DNA of 10,490 nucleotides. Origin: an uncultured Oscillospiraceae bacterium. Its GTDB lineage: Bacteria; Bacillota; Clostridia; Oscillospirales; Oscillospiraceae. Below are positions 5,608 to 10,490 of the stretch, in pieces; position 1 is the first letter of the stretch, and each line of letters starts with the position of its first letter. A program made the position numbers and the translations under genes. Location: positions 1-10,490 of the forward strand of contig CAKTZN010000060.1 in NCBI GenBank assembly GCA_934635545.1, given 5' to 3'. The notes below the pieces were generated by a model. The model saw nothing but the letters and a program-made list of their open reading frames with translations. It was not told where the DNA came from and searched no databases.

Positions 5608-6693
5608 TCATCCGCAGTAATACGCCAGCAGCAGATCCACCACGGTGCCGTAATTCTGCACGCCGTCGGCAAGGCCGTTGGACTTGAGAAAGCCGTCGTA
5701 CACCCTGGTGGCGGCGGTGTTCACCAGACCGTCGAATTGTGCCCAATAGGCGCTGTTCTGCCGCAGGTCGGCCCGCACCGTGTCCGGCAGACTGTCCCGG
5801 ATGGTCTGCCACGCCGCCTGATCCGCCCGGTACAGGGCGTTGGCCAGGTGGACGTAGCCCATGAGATACCCGGCGTAGCGATAGGCGGCGCTATCGGCGG
5901 AGGTGGCGGCCATGATGGCCACGAAGTTGCACTCCTGCTCGGCGGCGATGCCCTGCTGGTGGGCCATCTCATGGCAGATGTTGGCGGGGAGATAGGCGGC
6001 GGGACTCTCGTCGTTCAGATTGGCCTCGCCGGTGAAGGGAAAGTAAAAGCCGCTGAAATCCAGATAGCTCATGCCCCGGGAGGACACGAAGGCCTTCGGC
6101 ATCACGGCGGGCTTTTTCAGACAGTCGAACTTCTGCACCACGCCGTCGTAGGCGGACATGGCTTCGGCGAAGATCTCGCTGCGGGGCACGGCGAAGCAGC
6201 CGTTTTCATCCCGCTGTACCTGATCGCTGGCGGCGGATACCTCCCGGGCGAAGCGCTCGGTCAGCTCCGCCAGCTCCGTCACGGTGCCGCCGCGGGCCGT
6301 CAGGCCGGACTTGTCCTGGAAGCTGTCGGCCCCGTAGAACACGCCCCACAGCAGACAGAAGCCCGCGTAGATACTCAGGCCCACGCACAGCACCGTCAGA
6401 GCCATGCGCACGGCCCTCTGTCCCTTCTGAGGCCGGGTGATCAGACACCGCACCTGCCACGCCAGATAGAAAACGGCGGCAAAGATGCCGGATAAAATGA
6501 GCACCTCTGCCACAGAGACAGAGGTGACGCTGCACAGCCGGCCCAGAGCCTGTTCAAGGGGCAGGATCACGCGGCTGCACAGCCAGTTCATGGCGCCCCG
6601 GCAGGTGCGCAGGGGGAAATAGACGGCGAAAAACGCCGCCAGTCCCACCAGCCACCCCAACTGGGCGCGATACCGCCGCAGAAAGGCTTTCAT
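5608..6693 (-). CDS. DUF3810 membrane protein with HExxH zinc-protease motif
   Basis: The 361-residue protein starts at ATG 6693, overlapping the thioesterase stop in an ATGA junction, so the two are translationally coupled. Three hydrophobic spans are visible near 11-29, 60-82 and 95-119, followed by a large domain facing one side of the membrane. That domain carries HEMAHQQG (His241, Glu242, His245), the HExxH signature of zincin metallopeptidases. It is followed by AAEQECNFVA, where Glu254 is a good candidate for the third zinc ligand, as in gluzincins. YFPFTGEANLNDESPAAYLPANICHEMAH matches the DUF3810 family core. The family is predicted to be a membrane-bound metalloprotease, but a substrate is not established to my knowledge. 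Co-transcription with a peptide/nickel-type importer would fit processing of a peptide at the membrane or a link to metal supply; both are speculation. Confidence 0.83.
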   Translation of the reverse strand: MKAFLRRYRAQLGWLVGLAAFFAVYFPLRTCRGAMNWLCSRVILPLEQALGRLCSVTSVSVAEVLILSGIFAAVFYLAWQVRCLITRPQKGQRAVRMALTVLCVGLSIYAGFCLLWGVFYGADSFQDKSGLTARGGTVTELAELTERFAREVSAASDQVQRDENGCFAVPRSEIFAEAMSAYDGVVQKFDCLKKPAVMPKAFVSSRGMSYLDFSGFYFPFTGEANLNDESPAAYLPANICHEMAHQQGIAAEQECNFVAIMAATSADSAAYRYAGYLMGYVHLANALYRADQAAWQTIRDSLPDTVRADLRQNSAYWAQFDGLVNTAATRVYDGFLKSNGLADGVQNYGTVVDLLLAYYCG

Positions 6694-7109
6694 CCCAACT
6701 GCTTGCCGGTAAAGTACATCACCGTGTGGCCGGTGGTGATGAGCTTTCCGGCTTCGTCGCGGATCTCGGAATCGCAGAACACCAGCTTGCCGCCCGCCTT
6801 CTGCACCCGCCCGGTGGCGATGAGCTTGCCGGAGGAGGGGCCTGCGTTGACACAGTCGATGGTGCCGCTGACGGTGACACAGGCCTCCATCCGCGTGGTC
6901 AGGATGGCCATGCCGCAGGCCACGTCCGACAGGGTGAACAGGATGCCGCCGTGGGGGATGCCCCAGCGGTTCAGTGTCTCGGGGTGGATCTCCACCTCCA
7001 CCTGGGCCCAGCCGTCGTCCACGGCTACGATCTTCACATGGTTGTGGACATCAAAGGGTTCGCTGTCCAGGGCCAGGTTCAATAATTGCTGTCTTCTTTC
7101 GTCTGTCAT
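6690..7109 (-). CDS. PaaI-family hotdog thioesterase
   Basis: The 139-residue protein has the single hotdog fold of acyl-CoA thioesterases of the PaaI/YbgC-like group. Key parts: NRWGIPHGGILFTLSDVACG (47-66), in which HGG (53-55) starts the central helix and Asp62 is at the usual catalytic acid position, then the strands of 80-110 and GKLITTGHTVMYF near the end. Such enzymes hydrolyse aryl- or acyl-CoA thioesters in the cytoplasm, usually as homotetramers; the acyl substrate cannot be told here. Start ATG 7109 has GGAG nine nt upstream, within the end of the preceding ATPase gene (6-nt gap), and its stop overlaps the DUF3810 start by 4 nt. Length is normal. Its link to the transporter may be no more than shared transcription. 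Confidence 0.9.
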   Translation of the reverse strand: MTDERRQQLLNLALDSEPFDVHNHVKIVAVDDGWAQVEVEIHPETLNRWGIPHGGILFTLSDVACGMAILTTRMEACVTVSGTIDCVNAGPSSGKLIATGRVQKAGGKLVFCDSEIRDEAGKLITTGHTVMYFTGKQLG

Positions 7110-7115
7110 ATGATA

Positions 7116-7844
7116 TCACTCCGCTGCTTTTAATAATTCCTTGGTATAGTCCGCCTGGGGGTGGTCGTACACCTCGTCCACGGTGCCCTGCTCCACGATG
7201 TGGCCGTCCTTCATCACCAGGCACCGGTCGCAGATCTCATATACCACGTTGAGATCGTGGGATATGAACAGGTAGGAGATGCCGAACTCCCGCCGCAATC
7301 GGGCGATGAGCTGCAATATCTGGGCCTGAATGGTCACGTCCAGAGCCGACACCGCCTCATCCGCCACGATGAGGCCCGGCTTCTGGATCAGCGCCGCGCC
7401 GATGCACACCCGCTGCTTCTGTCCGCCGGACAGCTCGTGGGGATAGCGGCTGTAGTAGCTCTCGTCCAGGCCCACCAGGGCCATGGTGTCCCGCACCCGG
7501 CTCTCGATGCCCGCCTTGTCGTACTTGCCGTAGATGCGCAAGGGCTCGGCCAGGGTCTGGGCTACGGTGAAGGCGGGGTTCAGGCTGCCCGCCGGATCCT
7601 GAAAGACCATCTGGGGCCGCTTGGTGTGGTGGGTCACCGTGCCGGTGATGTCGCTCTCCATGCCCAGCACCGCACGGGCCAGGGTGGATTTGCCGCTGCC
7701 GCTCTCGCCCACCAGGCCGAGGATCTCGCCCCGGTACAGGGTAAAGCTGACATCGTGGAGCACCTGGTGGCGCTGCTTGCGCAGGCCCGTGCCGCTGCGG
7801 TACCACACATTCAGGTCATTCACTTCCAAAACCGTTTCTAGCAT
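7116..7844 (-). CDS. Peptide/nickel-type ABC transporter ATPase, DppF/NikE-like
   Basis: I place the start at ATG 7844 ([18 protein letters not shown]), not at the upstream in-frame ATG 7973. The N-terminus then aligns with the family, a GAGG site precedes it by 9 nt, and the gene overlaps the previous one by only 7 nt. The product has 242 residues. Motifs: Walker [10 protein letters not shown] (46-54), Q-loop Gln82 in MVFQDP, signature LSGGQKQR (138-145), Walker B LIVADE (158-163), D-loop SALD (166-169) and switch His196. It stops right after [13 protein letters not shown] and lacks the roughly 60-80 residue C-terminal extension (oligo_HPY) of true OppF/DppF. Its size therefore resembles NikE and metallophore-system ATPases. 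It pairs with the neighbouring ATPase to power the two permeases. Peptide or metal-complex import is inferred from family. Confidence 0.92.
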   Translation of the reverse strand: MLETVLEVNDLNVWYRSGTGLRKQRHQVLHDVSFTLYRGEILGLVGESGSGKSTLARAVLGMESDITGTVTHHTKRPQMVFQDPAGSLNPAFTVAQTLAEPLRIYGKYDKAGIESRVRDTMALVGLDESYYSRYPHELSGGQKQRVCIGAALIQKPGLIVADEAVSALDVTIQAQILQLIARLRREFGISYLFISHDLNVVYEICDRCLVMKDGHIVEQGTVDEVYDHPQADYTKELLKAAE

Positions 7845-8620
7845 AGCTTTTTCCTCGTGGGAATGGCGGCGATGAGCCGCTTGGTATAGTCTGCCTGGGG
7901 ATCGTAGAACACCTGCGCCGTTTCGCCGGTCTCCACGATGTGGCCCTTCTCCATCACCGCCACATGGCTGCACAGCTTGCGCACCACGTTCAGGTTGTGG
8001 GAAATGAACAGGATGGACATGCCCATTTCCCGGTTCAGCCGCCGCAGCAGCTCCAGGATCTGGGCCTGGATGGTCACGTCCAGCGCCGTGGTGGGCTCGT
8101 CCGCCAGCAGCAGCTTGGGCCGGGAGATGATGGCCGCGGCGATCATGGCCCGCTGCAGCATGCCGCCGGACATCTGGTGGGGATACTTGTCATAGATGGC
8201 CTCGGCGTCAGGAAGATCCACGTCCCGCAGGGCCTGCAGGGCCCGCTCCCGCCGCTCCTGGGGCGAGAGCTTCGTGTGGACGCGCAGGGCCTCCTCCACC
8301 TGCGGGCCGATGCGCATGACGGGGTTCATGGCGCTCATGGGCTCCTGGAACACCACCGAGATGGCGCAGCCCTGCCGTTTGCGCATGTCTGCCGGGGACA
8401 GGGCCAGCAGATCCTTGCCGTCCAGCAGCACCTGGCCGGATATATCCGCCCGCCGCTGGGGCATCAGGCCGGAGATCACCATGGCAGTGACGGTCTTGCC
8501 GCTGCCGCTCTCGCCCACCAGGCCCATGATCTGGCCGTCGGCCACCGTCAGGCTGATGCCGCCCACGGCGTCGTGATCGGAGCCGTGAAAGCGCACATGA
8601 AGGTCTTTGATCTCCAGCAT
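7838..8620 (-). CDS. Peptide/nickel-type ABC transporter ATPase, DppD/NikD-like
   Basis: The start is taken at ATG 8620 ([15 protein letters not shown]), preceded by AAAGGAG and 2 nt after the permease stop; the longer frame up to 8701 would run into the permease gene and adds residues unlike the family. The 260-residue product carries Walker [10 protein letters not shown] (36-44), Gln92 in [12 protein letters not shown], signature MSGGMLQR (150-157), Walker B LLLADEP (170-176), D-loop TALD (178-181) and His208 in LFISH. SGGMLQR instead of SGGQ.QR is usual for the DppD/OppD side. As with its partner, the C-terminal oligo_HPY extension is missing, favouring the NikD-like form. It ends with TAG inside the start region of the next ATPase, implying coupled translation and a heterodimeric motor. 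Confidence 0.92.
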   Translation of the reverse strand: MLEIKDLHVRFHGSDHDAVGGISLTVADGQIMGLVGESGSGKTVTAMVISGLMPQRRADISGQVLLDGKDLLALSPADMRKRQGCAISVVFQEPMSAMNPVMRIGPQVEEALRVHTKLSPQERRERALQALRDVDLPDAEAIYDKYPHQMSGGMLQRAMIAAAIISRPKLLLADEPTTALDVTIQAQILELLRRLNREMGMSILFISHNLNVVRKLCSHVAVMEKGHIVETGETAQVFYDPQADYTKRLIAAIPTRKKLC

Positions 8621-8622
8621 GG

Positions 8623-9426
8623 TCACACGCTCCTTTTCCGCAGGCCCTCGCCCATCATGCTGACGCCCAGGATCAGCAGTACGATCACAAGGCCGGTACA
8701 CAGCACATACCAGGGTGCTTTTATCATATAGCTCTGGGATTCCGACAGCATATAGCCCAGGGAGATGTCCGGGGGCGCCACGCCGATGCCCAGATAGCTC
8801 ATGCTGGCCTCCGCCAGCACGGCGTTGTTGAACCCGATGATCAGCGCCGGCAGCAGCACGCCCCAGGTGTTGGGCAGGATGTGCCGGAAGATGATCCGCA
8901 GATGGGAGGCACCCATCAGCCGGGCAGATTTGACATAGTTCATGGCCCGGTGCCGCGCGAATTCCGCACGCACCACACGGGCAAAGCTGGGAATGAAGGC
9001 CACGCCCAGCGCCAGGATCACGTTATACTTGCCGAAGCCCAGCATGGCGATGAACACCAGGGCCAGCAGAATATTGGGAAAGGCGGTCAGCGCGTCGTTG
9101 ATACGCATGAGCACCTCGTCCACCACGCCGCCGAAATAGCCGGTAAAGGCGCCGATCAGCGTGCCCACCGTGCCGCCGATCAGCACGGTGCACAGGGAGA
9201 TGAAGAAGGTGGTTCCCATGCCCGCCATCACCCGGCTGAAGATATCCCGGCCGAAGCTGTCGGTGCCGAACAGGTGGCGAAGGGAGGGGGGGAGAAATTT
9301 CTGGCTGCCCACGATGGCTGTGGGGTCATAGGGCGTCCAGACGTAGCCGATCAGCGCCATGGCCGCCATGATGACGGCGATGGTCAGCCCGATGCGGAAG
9401 GAGCGGTCGTTCTTTTTCAGCAGCAT
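8623..9426 (-). CDS. Peptide/nickel-type ABC permease, DppC/NikC-like
   Basis: The 267-residue inner-membrane subunit starts at ATG 9426 after AAGGAGGG, 12 nt downstream of the partner permease. It has the OppC-type N-terminal span (about 11-30), the conserved HLFGTDSFGRDIFSRVMAG (51-69), several further spans, the EAA loop that docks the ATPase (about 160-187, SARLMGASHLRIIFRHILPN), and the family end motif EASMSYLGIGVAPPDISLG (206-224). It forms the channel together with the DppB-like subunit. Length is near the usual 270-300. The substrate is not decidable: DppC, OppC, NikC and metallophore permeases share all these motifs. Confidence 0.93.
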   Translation of the reverse strand: MLLKKNDRSFRIGLTIAVIMAAMALIGYVWTPYDPTAIVGSQKFLPPSLRHLFGTDSFGRDIFSRVMAGMGTTFFISLCTVLIGGTVGTLIGAFTGYFGGVVDEVLMRINDALTAFPNILLALVFIAMLGFGKYNVILALGVAFIPSFARVVRAEFARHRAMNYVKSARLMGASHLRIIFRHILPNTWGVLLPALIIGFNNAVLAEASMSYLGIGVAPPDISLGYMLSESQSYMIKAPWYVLCTGLVIVLLILGVSMMGEGLRKRSV

Positions 9427-9438
9427 CCCTATCCCTCC

Positions 9439-10398
9439 TTATTGCAGCCGCAGCCGGGGATCCAGCCGCTGGTTGAGAAGATCGGCCAGGCAGTTCACCA
9501 GTACCACCCACAGCGCCAGGATCACCACGATGGCCTGTACCACCGGGAAATCCCGGTTGGCGATGGAGGTCAGCAGCAGCCGTCCGATGCCGGGGATGGC
9601 AAAGACCTGCTCGATGATGACGCTGCCCGCCACGATGTCCGCCACCGTCATGGCCAGAAAGGCCACCGTGGGCACCACGGCGTTGCGCAGCACATGGCGG
9701 TACAGGGCCGCCCGCGGGGAGTTGCCCCGGCTGTACGCGGTGCGGACGTAGTCCTTGCCCAGCTCCTCGGTGATGGAGCTTTTCAGCATCTTCACCGTCA
9801 TGGCGATGCGGGGCAGGGCAATGGCGACGGCGGGATACAGCAGATATCCCACGCTGCGCCAGAAGCTCTGGGCCGGGGCGATAAAGGCGCCGGGATCGAA
9901 CCAGTGAAGGATCAGGCCGCACACCAGCGTCAGCAGGATGCCCACCACAAAGGGGGGCACCGCCATGACCACCTGGCCCAGCACCGTCAGGGCACGATCC
10001 AGCCATCCCCCCTGGCGGGAGGCGGCGAACAGCCCCACCGGCAGAGAGACCAGCACGATCAGCACAAAGGCGATGGCCGTCAGCAGCGCCGTGACCCCCA
10101 GCTTGCCGTTCAGAAGCTGGGCCACCGGCATGGAGTAGACGTAGGAGGTGCCGAAATCCCCCTGCAGGGCGTGGAGCACCCACTCGAAGTACCGGGTGAA
10201 GAAGGGGCGGTCCAGCCCCAGCTCCGCCCGGAGGGCGGCCACCGCCTCGGCGGTGGCGTCGCTGCCCAGCAGCTTGATGGTGGGATCGCCGGGGATGACC
10301 TGGAAGGCCAGAAACGCAAAGAAAGAGACGATGACCATGGTCAAAAGCATCATTCCGATCTTCTTCACGACGTTTTTCATGGTCATCATCTCTTTCAT
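9439..10398 (-). CDS. Peptide/nickel-type ABC permease, DppB/NikB-like
   Basis: This is the first gene of the operon inside the window, up to 319 residues. It shows a first span (about 13-33), the IPGDP motif (35-39), ELGLDRPFFTRYFEWVLHALQGDFGTSY (59-86), five further spans, the EAA loop around 216-240 (DYVRTAYSRGNSPRAALYRHVLRNA), and the hallmark GSVIIEQVFAIPGIGRLL (258-275). The C-terminus LNQRLDPRLRL is normal. The start is uncertain: ATGs lie at 10398, 10389, 10386 and 10380. None has a strong ribosome site. The last gives MKNVVKKIGMMLL, the usual DppB opening, with a weak AAAGAG nine nt before it; the first follows a CCAACCAACCAAC run. All other genes of the operon have clear sites, so the operon may be entered differently here. 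Substrate unknown. Confidence 0.92.
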   Translation of the reverse strand: MKEMMTMKNVVKKIGMMLLTMVIVSFFAFLAFQVIPGDPTIKLLGSDATAEAVAALRAELGLDRPFFTRYFEWVLHALQGDFGTSYVYSMPVAQLLNGKLGVTALLTAIAFVLIVLVSLPVGLFAASRQGGWLDRALTVLGQVVMAVPPFVVGILLTLVCGLILHWFDPGAFIAPAQSFWRSVGYLLYPAVAIALPRIAMTVKMLKSSITEELGKDYVRTAYSRGNSPRAALYRHVLRNAVVPTVAFLAMTVADIVAGSVIIEQVFAIPGIGRLLLTSIANRDFPVVQAIVVILALWVVLVNCLADLLNQRLDPRLRLQ

Positions 10399-10490
10399 GT
10401 TGGTTGGTTGGATAAAGCCTCGCAGAGTTCGCGGCGCGGACGCCGCGAAAAAATCAAATCATTTTTCTGACGACATGTGCGTCAGAAAAA
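10399..10490 (-). promoter_or_regulatory. Upstream region of the transporter operon with three inverted repeats
   Basis: No gene is seen here. Inverted repeats: 10428-10436 with 10441-10449 (9-bp GC-rich stem, CGGA loop); 10449-10454 with 10461-10466 (AAAAAT/ATTTTT); and 10462-10472 with 10480-10490 (11-bp stem TTTTTCTGACG/CGTCAGAAAAA, 7-nt loop). The last two share 10462-10466, so they cannot both form. The stems are flanked by T on the left and A on the right on both strands, opposite to a terminator. The TGACG-N7-CGTCA dyad could be an operator. GTTG repeats (10399-10411) abut the start codon. I see no convincing -35/-10 pair; the promoter may lie past the window. Confidence 0.4.

Noticed and set aside
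4564..6495. Plus-strand open frame of 643 codons spanning the MerR end, the palindrome and the DUF3786/DUF3810 genes
   Set aside because: It runs through a strong terminator and across convergent genes, has low-complexity composition, and shows no domain. It is a shadow of genes in other frames.
7845..7973. N-terminal extension of the DppF-like ATPase by 43 residues
   Set aside because: The added residues ([12 protein letters not shown]...) are unlike the family and overlap the preceding ATPase in another frame; ATG 7844 has the ribosome site and the normal N-terminus.
8621..8701. N-terminal extension of the DppD-like ATPase by 27 residues
   Set aside because: It overlaps the end of the permease gene and does not resemble ABC N-termini; ATG 8620 follows AAAGGAG.
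8881..10470. Plus-strand open frame of 529 codons opposite the permease genes
   Set aside because: It is rich in His, Gln and Gly, has no family resemblance, and lies antisense to two clear permeases with correct motifs. GC-rich coding regions often leave such open frames on the other strand.

Overview
The window looks like a chromosomal segment of a GC-rich anaerobic Firmicute, most likely in the Oscillospiraceae/Ruminococcaceae group of gut Clostridia. Evidence is the strong AGGAGG-type ribosome binding sites, codons ending in C or G, short hairpin terminators, and families typical of that group (TelA, TPM-domain protein, DUF3786, DUF3810). This placement is inferred from gene content and base usage, not from a marker gene. 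No rRNA, tRNA, CRISPR array, insertion sequence or phage gene was seen.

Left part, + strand (1-1551): the 3' end of a telA-type toxic-anion-resistance gene is followed 61 nt later by a membrane-anchored TPM-domain protein with a long Pro/Gly/Arg-rich tail, closed by a strong hairpin terminator. Middle part, + strand (1552-4993): a perfect sigma-A-type promoter with a structured leader of about 100 nt drives a two-gene ABC-2 transporter (ATPase plus a large permease, overlapping by 7 nt). Next comes a MerR-family regulator with a GyrI-like ligand-binding domain, which has its own promoter with the 19-nt spacer typical of MerR targets. This gene also carries an in-frame internal start with its own Shine-Dalgarno sequence, suggesting a TipAL/TipAS-like second product. 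A perfect 44-bp palindrome ends this block.

Right part, - strand (10398 down to 4993): seven genes packed with gaps of 12 nt or less, or overlaps, form one apparent operon. In transcription order they are two DppB/DppC-type permeases, two DppD/DppF-type ATPases of the short (Nik-like) form, a PaaI-type hotdog thioesterase, a DUF3810 membrane protein with an HExxH zinc-protease motif, and a DUF3786 protein. No substrate-binding protein lies in the window, so it is upstream beyond 10490 or elsewhere. The two convergent blocks meet at the palindrome, which can serve as a terminator for both.

The most interesting points are the internal start in the MerR gene, the MerR-type promoter, the perfect promoter with leader of the ABC exporter, and the unusual cargo (thioesterase, membrane metalloprotease-like protein, DUF3786) coupled to a peptide/nickel-type importer. 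I did not find a clearly new multi-gene system; these are leads.
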